The position numbers were made by a program, and so were the translations under genes. From Rhodoblastus sp963727035 (lineage in GTDB: Bacteria > Pseudomonadota > Alphaproteobacteria > Rhizobiales > Beijerinckiaceae): a stretch of DNA of 64,000 bases. The notes under the pieces are model-generated. The model saw nothing but the letters and a program-made list of their open reading frames with translations, was not told the origin of the DNA and did not search any database. Shown one piece after another: positions 40,302 through 48,969 of this stretch; position 1 is the stretch's first letter, and each line of letters opens with the position of its first letter. Location of the stretch: NCBI GenBank assembly GCA_963727035.1, contig CAVSEY010000021.1:124001-188000 (forward strand), read 5' to 3'.

Positions 40302-41063
40302 ATGCCGTCATTTACAGCGTTTGGGCACAGCCATATTGTTGCGTTGGCGAAAGGATTCGATCGAATGCGGCGAAATGGAGCCGCAAATTCCTTTGGAGGC
40401 GCGGAGGATTTTGCTTTCCATTATCTCTATGCGCCGGAGTTCAGCCCGAATCTGACTTCCGCTTCGCCCCCGAAGCTCAACTCCGCAATCCAAGACAAGC
40501 TTGACCGGGCCAGAGCTGATTGGGTCATTCTCTCGCTTGGAGGAAACGAGCATAATATTCTTTCGATTGTACAGCTCTATGAGAAATACGATTTCATTCT
40601 CGGCGAACAACCGGAGCTTTCGTTGACGCCGGGCGCTGAGATATATCCGGAAGCCATGGCGCGGGAGACGCTGCGGGAGCGAATGGCTGAAACACTCGAT
40701 TTGCTGTTGGCCTTCAGAAGCGCAAGTCCAGCGCCGATGGCGCAAGTAGCTCCGCCGCCGCCTTTGCCAAAGGCCCATGTTCTCGCCCACCCTCGCGAAC
40801 TGTTGCCCAATCCCATCTATCGAAACAGAATTTCTCCCGATAGTCTGCGCTTCAAGATGTGGCGTGTTGCGTGCGGACTATACCGTGATATTTGTCAAAA
40901 AGCCGGCATTTTCTTCGTTGAAACGCCAAGCGGCGTGGTTGACGAGGACGGAATGCTGACAAAATGCTATCAAGGCGCCGACGCAACACATGCGAATGAG
41001 GCCTTCGGGCAGCGCATGATGGAGGAAGCGTTCCGGCATTTCACCGACCTGAGCGGACGTTAG
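40302..41063 (+). CDS. SGNH-hydrolase-like protein
   Basis: 253 residues. The N-terminal MPSFTAFGHSHIVALAKGFD has a GxS nucleophile-like turn; WVILSLGGNEHNILS supplies the G and N blocks; and the C-terminal GADATHANEAFGQRMMEEAF supplies an Asp-x-x-His pair. This is the order of SGNH/GDSL esterases and O-acetyl transferases. Ten bases before the GSCFA gene, with which it is likely cotranscribed; together they may add or remove O-acyl groups on the glycan (inference). Confidence 0.65.
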   Translation: MPSFTAFGHSHIVALAKGFDRMRRNGAANSFGGAEDFAFHYLYAPEFSPNLTSASPPKLNSAIQDKLDRARADWVILSLGGNEHNILSIVQLYEKYDFILGEQPELSLTPGAEIYPEAMARETLRERMAETLDLLLAFRSASPAPMAQVAPPPPLPKAHVLAHPRELLPNPIYRNRISPDSLRFKMWRVACGLYRDICQKAGIFFVETPSGVVDEDGMLTKCYQGADATHANEAFGQRMMEEAFRHFTDLSGR

Positions 41064-41072
41064 GATCGACCT

Positions 41073-42191
41073 ATGGCGCCTCATCCTTACTCCGAGCTTC
41101 CCGACAGCGCCTATTGGCGGCGCGCCGTCGCGCAAGTTGACGAACTCGATCCGATGACGGAGCCGCAGTTCCGTTTTGGCGTCAAGGACGCGGTCGTGGC
41201 CGCAGGGTCGTGTTTCGCGCAGCACATCGGCCGCTATCTCAAGGCGAACAGCTATAATTATTTGATCACGGAGCCCGCCCACCCTTCGGTCGGCGCGAAC
41301 GCCGAACTGCGGCTGAACTATGGGGTTTTTTCGGCGCGTTACGGCAATATTTACACGCCCAGGCAATTGATTCAGCTTTTTGATCGCGCTTACGGGCGAT
41401 TCAAGCCGCGCGAGGATTTCTGGCGCGAGGGCGACGGCAGGGTGCTCGATCCATTCCGTCCGCAGATCCAGCCGGGCGGCTTCAACAGCGAGCGCGAACT
41501 GCAATTCGATCGGGACCGTCATTTTCGCGCGGTGCGTGACGCCTTTGAAAAGTTGGACGTCTTCATTTTCACACTGGGACTGACGGAAGCTTGGCGCTCG
41601 CGCGAAGACGGCGCGATCTTTCCGCTTTGCCCCGGCGTCGCGGGTGGCGACTTCGACAAATCAAAGCATGAATTCGTCAATTTCGACGTCGACGCCATTG
41701 TGAGCGACATGAACGCCTTTCTGGAGCGTTTGCGCGGGGTCAATCGTCGCCCGCGCATCATTTTGACGGTCTCGCCGGTCCCCCTCATGGCGACGGCGGA
41801 GCCACGGCATGTGCTGGTCTCGACGGTTTATTCAAAGTCAGCGTTGCGCGTCGGCTGCGAGATTCTGGCGCGGCAGAACGATGTCGCCTATTTTCCCTCG
41901 TACGAGATCGTGGCGGGAGGATTTGCTGGCGATTATTTCGCCGCCGACCGCCGATCCGTGACGGAACATGGCGTTGCCCATGTCATGCGGGTCTTTTCGC
42001 GACATTTCCTCAAACAGCCTTTCGCCAAACAGGCCATTGGACGCGCGTTTGATATCGTCGCCGGTCGCCATTTCCGCGAGCAGAACGAATTGAAAGCGAT
42101 CGAAGAGGTCTTCAAGGTCATGTGTGACGAGGAGGCGCTCGACCTCGACCGGCTGACCAAGACGGAACCGACTCGACCGAGCGCCGATTAA
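41073..42191 (+). CDS. GSCFA family protein
   Basis: 372 residues with the name-giving motif at residues 45-49 in VVAAGSCFAQHIGRYLKANS, then IYTPRQLIQLFDRAYG, VFIFTLGLTEAWRS and IILTVSPVPLMATAE. GSCFA proteins are SGNH-like and frequently sit beside sugar-modification genes, but no reaction is established to my knowledge. High GC, unlike the preceding block. Confidence 0.88.
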   Translation: MAPHPYSELPDSAYWRRAVAQVDELDPMTEPQFRFGVKDAVVAAGSCFAQHIGRYLKANSYNYLITEPAHPSVGANAELRLNYGVFSARYGNIYTPRQLIQLFDRAYGRFKPREDFWREGDGRVLDPFRPQIQPGGFNSERELQFDRDRHFRAVRDAFEKLDVFIFTLGLTEAWRSREDGAIFPLCPGVAGGDFDKSKHEFVNFDVDAIVSDMNAFLERLRGVNRRPRIILTVSPVPLMATAEPRHVLVSTVYSKSALRVGCEILARQNDVAYFPSYEIVAGGFAGDYFAADRRSVTEHGVAHVMRVFSRHFLKQPFAKQAIGRAFDIVAGRHFREQNELKAIEEVFKVMCDEEALDLDRLTKTEPTRPSAD

Positions 42192-42263
42192 GGTGCGAAA
42201 CAGGTTTGCTCCGGGCCTTTTGGCCGGCGTCCAAAGGCATCGTCCTCAAAGCGGAAATCACCA

Positions 42264-44303
42264 TTGACATCCAGTCCGCCGTCAAAGTTTCAAAGACGAA
42301 CTTCTGAAAAATGGCCGAAATCCGAAACGAAGCGGGCTATCCCGTTCGCGCTGGCGCCGCAACACGGCGCGACCGGTGCGGCGGGCGATTTCCTGGCGCT
42401 GCTCAACGAACCCTGGCTCAAGCTCGACGATCGGCGGACGCTGGAGCCCGGAAAGATCATGCAAATTCGCTATTCGTCGGCCATATTCGACGAGCCTGTA
42501 CGGCCCGTTCTGCGCTTCTGGCTCCAGGATGGCGGATTTCGCGATCTTATCGGTCCTGCTCCTTATTGCGGCGCTGGCGTTTGGACAGGAAGGATTCCAG
42601 AAGGCTTGCGGGAAACCTGGATTTCTCCGACCAACAGAATCGGACCATTCTCATTCCAGATCGACAGCATCGCGCGCGCCTCGCCAGGCGCGCTCGTTCG
42701 AAAGGCGGTCGATGCGCCCAAGAGGATGTTTTTTGCCGCCTCGGCGAGCTTGGTCGGATTGCGCGATGAATCCGACCTCAATCTTCGCTGGGCTTTGGGT
42801 CACAGCAAATCCGAAGCATACGCATCCTGGAGGGGTCAACGTGTCGGGACGTTGCCCGCCAAGCCCCGCTCCGATTGGTCGACCGCGCCCGAGGTCATTT
42901 TGATCCTCGACATACCGGTGGGTTCCGAGAGCCTCGCGGAGGCGACATACCGTTCAATCCTCGCGCAAAGCTATGCCAACTGGCGCATGGTCATTCGACA
43001 GGCGAGTCCCACGGCGCCCTTTCCCGCGTTTTGCGCGCCCGATCGTCGTTGCGGGACCGAATGGCCTCAAAACGCCGATCGCTCTCTTTGGGGCGTTTTA
43101 CAGGCGGGCGACGAGCTCGATCCCGACGCGCTTGCCTGCTTCATCGAATATTTCGCCCGCAATCCGCGCTGCAACATCGCTTACACCGATGAAACCATCG
43201 TCAGCGAAAATGGTGAGGAGCGATTGAATCCAAAGCCCGACTGGAGCCCGTGCCTGGAAGAATGGGCGCCCTATGTCGGACGCGCCGCGCTCTGGCGGCG
43301 CTTAACCGCGAAGCCTGCGGGCGCCTCACGGCAAACGGCGGAAGACGCGGTCAGCCACGTTCTTGAGACGGTCGAACATGACCAGGTAGGCCACATCCGT
43401 CGGGCCCTTTTTCGCTTTCGGACGCCCGATCCCTGCAAGAAGCGGGCGGCTCCGCCCGCGGTTGCGGCCACGCCTCGACGAGGACGTGTCAGCCTGATTA
43501 TTCCAACGCGCGATCGGGCGTCATTGCTCAAGGCGTGTGTCGGCTCGATAATTGCGTCCCGCCTGGAGCCAAGCGCAGAAATTCTCATTGTCGACAACGG
43601 CAGCAAGGAACCCCGAACCGAGGCGCTCTTCCGCGAACTCGAATCACGACGCCCCAACCTCGTCGTCCTGCGCCAACCCGGGCCCTTTAATTTTTCAGCG
43701 CTGTGCAATGCCGCGGCCGTCCGCGCGACCGGCGACATGCTGGTTTTTCTCAACAACGATACGGAAGTTCGCACGCCCGATTGGCTTGACAAGATGCAAA
43801 TATTTGCGGCGCGCCCTGATATTGGCGCGGTGGGGGCCAAGCTGCTATTCCCGAACGGAAACATCCAACATCAGGGCGTGGTGCTTGGCGTTGGCGGCGT
43901 CGCCGCCCATTTCGGCGCCCAGGCGCCGGCGGACACTCCCGGCTGGCGGCGAACAGGGCGCGTCCCGCACGAGACGTCCGCGGTCACCGCAGCCTGCCTC
44001 ATGGTTGAGAAGCGGAAATTCGACGCCATCGGCGGCTTCGACGCAGAGAATTTGCCGGTCGACCTTAATGATATCGACCTTTGCCTCCGCCTCGCCCAAC
44101 GCGGCTGGCGCACCGTCTGCGACGCCCGCGTTGAGTTGCTGCATCGCGAATCCGCCAGTCGTGGCGCTGGAACCTTCCGTCTGCAGCGCGTTTATGCGCG
44201 CGAGCGCGCCTATTTCTTGCAAAAATGGAGCGCAGTCATCCGCGACGATCCCTATTTCAACCCCGCCTTATCGCTCTACGCGTTGGACGAACGCCTTTGG
44301 TGA
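42264..44303 (+). CDS. Family 2 glycosyltransferase with N-terminal accessory domain
   Basis: 679 residues. The N-terminal part (about 50-150, RPVLRFWLQDGGFRDLIGPA) is an accessory beta domain. A first, diverged GT-A region follows (VILILDIPVGSESLAEATYR, about 210-360), then the canonical GT2 domain: VSLIIPTRDRASLLKACVGS, LIVDNGS, MLVFLNNDTEVRTPDWLDKM and the acceptor-loop VDLNDIDLCLRLAQRGW. Adds sugars to the growing surface glycan. The start is taken as TTG at 42264; no ATG stands early enough in frame. Confidence 0.82.
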   Translation: MTSSPPSKFQRRTSEKWPKSETKRAIPFALAPQHGATGAAGDFLALLNEPWLKLDDRRTLEPGKIMQIRYSSAIFDEPVRPVLRFWLQDGGFRDLIGPAPYCGAGVWTGRIPEGLRETWISPTNRIGPFSFQIDSIARASPGALVRKAVDAPKRMFFAASASLVGLRDESDLNLRWALGHSKSEAYASWRGQRVGTLPAKPRSDWSTAPEVILILDIPVGSESLAEATYRSILAQSYANWRMVIRQASPTAPFPAFCAPDRRCGTEWPQNADRSLWGVLQAGDELDPDALACFIEYFARNPRCNIAYTDETIVSENGEERLNPKPDWSPCLEEWAPYVGRAALWRRLTAKPAGASRQTAEDAVSHVLETVEHDQVGHIRRALFRFRTPDPCKKRAAPPAVAATPRRGRVSLIIPTRDRASLLKACVGSIIASRLEPSAEILIVDNGSKEPRTEALFRELESRRPNLVVLRQPGPFNFSALCNAAAVRATGDMLVFLNNDTEVRTPDWLDKMQIFAARPDIGAVGAKLLFPNGNIQHQGVVLGVGGVAAHFGAQAPADTPGWRRTGRVPHETSAVTAACLMVEKRKFDAIGGFDAENLPVDLNDIDLCLRLAQRGWRTVCDARVELLHRESASRGAGTFRLQRVYARERAYFLQKWSAVIRDDPYFNPALSLYALDERLW

Positions 44304-44394
44304 CCATGCTCAAGGCGACATGCGGCGAACCGTCGCGCATTTTAAGGGCCGGACATGCCTGCTATAAGGATGAGAGCGGAAGGCGCCAACACAG

Positions 44395-45685
44395 ATGACC
44401 CTTATCGATCAGCTCCGAACGCCACTGGCCTTGCTGACCAAGTCGGCGCGCGACGCCATGGACGCCGGGCGCTCGCTTTGGTTCCGTCTTGCGCCCAAAT
44501 TGGCGGCAAAGCCCGGCCTGCCATCCCTCAGCTTCCACGCTACAGACCCAGACCGGAACGAGGGCCCGGGTGCGCGCGCCGTGATCGGAAGCTTCGTAAC
44601 TCTGGTGCTGGCGCCAACCTTTTTCTTCTTTCTGTACGCCGCTCTGTGGGAATCCGACGGCTACGTTTCCGAATCGCGGGTGACGGTCCAATCCAACGAA
44701 AGTCCGAATCAAAAATCATCGTCGATGCTTTCAGGCGCGGCGTCCCTTATCAGCCGATTCACCGGAGGCAGCGTCGCCAACACGCAGCAAGATTCTATAT
44801 ATCGTTCTTAATTATATCAAGAGCAGCGCCATTATTGTCGATCTTGGAGGACGCTCTTATCTGGAAAATATTTTCTCGAAGGGCGACATCGACTTCTTTT
44901 CCCGCCTGTCCCGCGGCGAGCCAATTGAGGAACTCTTGAAATATTGGCGTTCGCGCGTCAGCGCCAGCGTCGACACCGTCTCGAGCATTTTGACGTTAAA
45001 GATCACGGCTTACGCCCCTGGCGACGCCTTGCGCGTCGCCCAAGACATCGACCGTCTCAGCGAAGCCTTGATCAACCGGATCAGCTTGCGTAGCCGTCGC
45101 GACGCCCTTGCGCGCGCCGAAGACGAGGTCAAGCGCGCCGGAGCGAGCTTGGCCGACGCCCGTCAGAAACTGTTGTCCTTCCGCAACAGCAACGATTTGA
45201 TCGACCCCGGGTCGCGCGCGACGAGTTTGGGGGAGATGATCGGCAAGCTGACGCTTGAAAAGGTAGATACTGAGACGTCACTGAATGCGCTTTCTGGCGC
45301 GCTCTCGAGCAATTCGCCGACCGAGCGAGTGATGCGCGCCAAGCTTGCCTCTCTCGACCAACAGATCGACGCGTTGAAGGCAAAGCTTGCCGACCCAAAA
45401 GGAACCGGGGCTGTCTCTTCTCAGATCGCCCAATATGAGCGGCTGAAGCTCGACGAACAATTTTCGGAAAAGATTTATATTATCGCACAAGATAGCTACC
45501 TTCGCGCCCGCCAGACTCTGGATCAACAGCAGCTCTATCTTGTGACAATCGTCCCGCCGGTTAACCCGGAAAAAGCGATTTATCCTAAGATCGTTGCAAG
45601 CACACTGCTGCTGTTCGTCTCCTTGCTGATTTTCTGGTCGATCGGCGCCTTGATCTGGGCCAGCATCCGCGATCAAATGGAATGA
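44395..45685 (+). CDS. KpsE/Wzz-like capsule export protein, copy 1, frameshifted in this sequence
   Basis: Inner-membrane polysaccharide co-polymerase/export protein. From the ATG at 44395 a cytoplasmic N-terminus is followed by a membrane helix (AVIGSFVTLVLAPTFFFFLY, about residues 63-82) and GYVSESRVTVQS, then a stop at 44811. The next frame continues YIVLNYIKSSAIIVDLGGRS with a long coiled coil (DALARAEDEVKRAGASLADA) and the C-terminal helix. One extra base near 44,797-44,803 (TATATAT) explains the break; the length is one over a multiple of three. Homologous to the KpsE-like protein at 46,939. Confidence 0.8.
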
Positions 45686-46749
45686 GTATCGCGCGCGACC
45701 GCCTCGCTCGCTCCCTCCCAAACCGACTGGATCGCCTCATCGGCGAGGGAGTAAAGCTCCAGATCGTATTCCAACATATCCGCGACAATGCCGATTTTCG
45801 AAAGCGTGGCGCCGAATTGGACGGCGGGTTCAAAATGGTGCGGTCGCTGCTCGCCGAGGACATCACGCCCCAGCGTTCCCGCCAGCAGGCCTCGAAAGTC
45901 CTCGAAACGCGCTTTGGTGCCGACGACTTCCATCGTGGCAAGATTTTCGAGGGCGACTCCGATGTGCTTGCGTTCAGGGAGTTCGTCGAAATTACAGCCG
46001 AAGAGGCGGGTCATGGGATTGCTCAATATCTGGCGCTGCTCGCGATCGAGGGCGCGGAAGGCGGCAAGCACACCTTTGGCATCCTCTATCGGCAGAGCCC
46101 CGGCGAAATCGATGAGAGGCTCCAATCCTGTTGTATGAATGCTCCCGAGATTGCCAGAAGGAGACCTGGCCAAAATTTTCATGAACATCAAACGTTCCGC
46201 GAATTCCTCGAACGGCTCCCTCAATAAAGCTGCGCGCAAGAACCCACCATTGGCAAGAAATGACGTATAACGGTTAAAATTAGAACGCCCATGCATCAAT
46301 GTCGAGCGACTGAATTTGTTATTTATAATGACCAACATGGTTTCAAGCGAAAAGCGCTCCGTGTTTAAATAGCTCAAACTGAAATTTTTGCTCAACTTCT
46401 GAAGAAGTTGCTTTTGCGGCAACGCGCCGGCGTCAAAAAGATAAAGCCGCTGTTCGATATGATGGGCCCTGGAGCGCCGAAAGATCGGCAGCCTGCTTTC
46501 GGTTTCAACGATCGCCAGTTCATCGAGCGAAGCAATCCCGGGGACGACCGTTTCATTGATCTCAAATCCGACTTGCCCCGTGGTGTGAATGCCGAGTTCC
46601 TGGACGTCGGGACGCTCAACATTGGCCTCGAGATTGATTTCGGGACGCCCCGGCATGATGACCGTGATCGAGGGAACCGCGCCGGGATTGTCGAGAACTA
46701 TCCAGCCCCGAACGGCATGACCGTCATCGGCGTCGATATTGAAAAACAT
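45673..46749 (-). CDS. Unrecognised glycan-locus protein, paralogue B
   Basis: 358 residues from the ATG at 46749 (MFFNIDADDGHAVRGWI), chosen to match the start of its paralogue at 34,349. It shares the same order of blocks: TGQVGFEI, RLPIFRRSRAHHIEQRLYLF, NNKFSRSTLMHGRSNFNRY, ALLREPFEEFAERLMFMKI and VALENLATMEVVGT. Lies downstream of kpsT and kpsE-2 on the same strand, so probably in that operon, and ends 13 bases inside the convergent kpsE-1 gene. High GC, unlike paralogue A. Function unknown. Confidence 0.8.
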   Translation of the reverse strand: MFFNIDADDGHAVRGWIVLDNPGAVPSITVIMPGRPEINLEANVERPDVQELGIHTTGQVGFEINETVVPGIASLDELAIVETESRLPIFRRSRAHHIEQRLYLFDAGALPQKQLLQKLSKNFSLSYLNTERFSLETMLVIINNKFSRSTLMHGRSNFNRYTSFLANGGFLRAALLREPFEEFAERLMFMKILARSPSGNLGSIHTTGLEPLIDFAGALPIEDAKGVLAAFRALDREQRQILSNPMTRLFGCNFDELPERKHIGVALENLATMEVVGTKARFEDFRGLLAGTLGRDVLGEQRPHHFEPAVQFGATLSKIGIVADMLEYDLELYSLADEAIQSVWEGASEAVARDTHSI

Positions 46750-46938
46750 GGATCCAGACCTCGCGGGGTGGAATAGGCGAATAAGGGCGCTTGAAATAGC
46801 GAATCGGCTCTCCCGCGGTTCGCGCGACAGACCTGCGCCTGCAGGCCTCTTTTGGGGCGGGAGCCTCACTTCATGCACAGCAAACGCTGCGGCCGGCGCA
46901 TCGGGCCGAGGCGCGCGGCAAGCAGATCTCCCATCCGG

Positions 46939-48201
46939 CTATTTGGCCATATTGTCCCGCGCCTGAAAGGCGATCGCGGCCAGCAAGCTCCAGACCAGAA
47001 GGCAGGGCCCAACGATAATCAGCCATTCAAGCCAGCGCTTTGGATAAGTGGATTTCTGGGCCACGATCGGCTGAAGAAAGGCGACGAGATAAGTCTGCTG
47101 TGTTTCCAAATTATTGCGGGCGCTTTGGTAGGCGGCAGTCGCCTGAACATATTGCTGGCGCGCCACATCGAGCTGAATCTGATTGCTTGAAAGCTTGCTC
47201 TCACGCTCCGCCATGTTCGCGCCATGTTGCGGCGAATTTCCGGCAATCTGACCCGAATAAACGGCGATCTGTTGCTTGAGCGCAGCAATTTTCGCCGAAA
47301 GCACGCGCGATTGTGGCGATTGGGCCGCATCGGGCCCCTGGACCGTCAGATCGCTTTCGGCGTCAGCAAGTTGAATCCGGAGCAACGTCAGCGTCTTGTT
47401 GATCGCCTCCGCCGCCGCGCCGGCGTCGAGAACCCCGAGCGCGTTGCGCGCGTCGCGCATGGAAGCCGTCGCCTCCAGGAGAAATGCTTCCGAACGCTTC
47501 AGCTCCGTGTGGGCGAAATTCAATGCGTCAATTCGCGGCCGATTGGTGATATCATTGACGAGCTTTTCGGAAAGCTGGACGATCATTTTGGTCAGAAGCT
47601 CGGCGTCCTGGGGCGTGAAGGCGCGAACGTCGAGCGTGACGATATTCGAAGCGGCCTCGACCTTCACGTCGACACGTTTGCGCCAATATTTTTCCAGTTC
47701 CTCAATCTTCGCGTGGGTTTTCAGCCTCGAAAAATAATCGACGCCCGGACGCTCGAAAATCGCCCTCAAATCCAATAATTTCTCGATTGCTTCGATCATC
47801 GCCGGGCTGCGGATGTAATTGGCGAGAATCTGTGTGTCCTGAGCCTGTCTGGAGGTCGGCAGACCGGCGAAGCCGCCAAGGGCGTCGAGAGGAGACGCTT
47901 CGCCGGAACGAAGCATGAATTCTGCTGTGCTCTGATATTGCTTGCTGGCGATCAGCCCCCAGTAGACCGTGGCCACCACCGTCGGCAGAGCGACCATGAC
48001 GATAAAGCTCACGATCAAAGCGAGGCGGAAAACGCGATCACCCTTACGGGCCCTGACGCCCCCGCCGCCGACGATAAGCGGCGCGGGCTGACGCGACTGG
48101 CGCGCCGCCCGGCGTAAGGCGCGTGAGATCGCGTCCGCTTTGGCCTTGACGTCAACAGGGTCCAGAGGCCGAGGGGTCTCGATCGTCGTCAAATCCGACA
48201 A
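46939..48201 (-). CDS. KpsE/Wzz-like capsule export protein, copy 2
   Basis: 420 residues. N-terminal helix at about 58-82 (LALIVSFIVMVALPTVVATV), a large periplasmic region with STAEFMLRSGEASPLDAL, an extended coiled coil (about 200-360) and a C-terminal helix WLEWLIIVGPCLLVWSLLAA. This is the topology of KpsE/BexC proteins that link the ABC exporter to the outer-membrane channel. Start is TTG at 48201 with GGAG upstream. Thirty bases after kpsT. Confidence 0.85.
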   Translation of the reverse strand: MSDLTTIETPRPLDPVDVKAKADAISRALRRAARQSRQPAPLIVGGGGVRARKGDRVFRLALIVSFIVMVALPTVVATVYWGLIASKQYQSTAEFMLRSGEASPLDALGGFAGLPTSRQAQDTQILANYIRSPAMIEAIEKLLDLRAIFERPGVDYFSRLKTHAKIEELEKYWRKRVDVKVEAASNIVTLDVRAFTPQDAELLTKMIVQLSEKLVNDITNRPRIDALNFAHTELKRSEAFLLEATASMRDARNALGVLDAGAAAEAINKTLTLLRIQLADAESDLTVQGPDAAQSPQSRVLSAKIAALKQQIAVYSGQIAGNSPQHGANMAERESKLSSNQIQLDVARQQYVQATAAYQSARNNLETQQTYLVAFLQPIVAQKSTYPKRWLEWLIIVGPCLLVWSLLAAIAFQARDNMAK

Positions 48202-48231
48202 AGGCTTGCTTTCTCCATTGCGGGCGTTTGG

Positions 48232-48885
48232 TCAAGAGTTGAGCCGTTTATAGAGTTCGATGGCGTCGTTGACATTCTGAAAAATATGCAAACAACCGCC
48301 TACCAGAACGGCGCCCCGATCACAATATTCCCTGATCGTTTCCATACTATGCGAGACCATGATGATGTCGGCGGTTTTTTTTCGCCGCTCGAACTCGGTC
48401 CGGCAGCGCTGAGCGAAGCGGGCGTCGCCGACCGCCGTGACCTCGTCGATGAGATAGCATTCGAAATCGATGGCGATCGACAGGCCAAACGCCAGGCGAG
48501 CGATCATTCCCGAGGAGTATGTCATGATCGGCACGTCAATATAGGCGCCGATTTCCGCGAAATCCTCGACGAAACTGGTGACCTGGCGCACATTCGCGCC
48601 ATAGATCCGGGCCACGAACTGGACATTTTCACGCCCGGTGAGTTTCGGATGGAGGCCGCCGGAAAACCCGAGCGGCCAGGAAATTCGCGCGCGCCGACGA
48701 ACCCGGCCGCTGTTGGGAAGTTCGGTCCCCGCGAGAACTCGCATCAAGGTCGATTTGCCCGCGCCGTTAACACCGAGTATTCCATAGCTTCTCCCGGCGG
48801 CGAAGTCGAAACTGATGTGATCAAGGACGACTTTGACGTGTCCATGAGACCGGTAATATTTGAATACGTTTTGCAGCTCGATCAT
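48232..48885 (-). CDS. kpsT: KpsT capsule polysaccharide ABC transporter ATPase
   Basis: 217 residues, the size of KpsT/BexA (no C-terminal sugar-binding domain as in O-antigen Wzt). Walker A GVNGAGKSTLMRVLAG, signature-like TYSSGMIARLAFGLSIAIDF, Walker B CYLIDEVTAVGD and switch MVSHSMETIREYCDRG. ATG at 48885 (MIELQNVFKYY) fits the family; an upstream in-frame start would add 43 unrelated residues. Its membrane partner KpsM is on the other strand at 51,498. Confidence 0.92.
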   Translation of the reverse strand: MIELQNVFKYYRSHGHVKVVLDHISFDFAAGRSYGILGVNGAGKSTLMRVLAGTELPNSGRVRRRARISWPLGFSGGLHPKLTGRENVQFVARIYGANVRQVTSFVEDFAEIGAYIDVPIMTYSSGMIARLAFGLSIAIDFECYLIDEVTAVGDARFAQRCRTEFERRKKTADIIMVSHSMETIREYCDRGAVLVGGCLHIFQNVNDAIELYKRLNS

Positions 48886-48969
48886 TGGAAAGTAATTTGG
48901 TCCGGACGAAAGGCCACGACGGCCTCGTAAGCATCGCCTTATATCCTGGTTTGCCATTCTGGCAAAGCT

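Noticed and set aside
45682..46227. Plus-strand frame opposite paralogue B
   Set aside because: The minus-strand protein aligns with its paralogue over the full length, so the plus-strand frame is a shadow.
34349..46749. Calling the paralogous pair sulfotransferases
   Set aside because: LLRDPFxE recalls the 3-prime-phosphate loop but the Ser and a 5-prime PAPS loop are not visible; too weak to assign.
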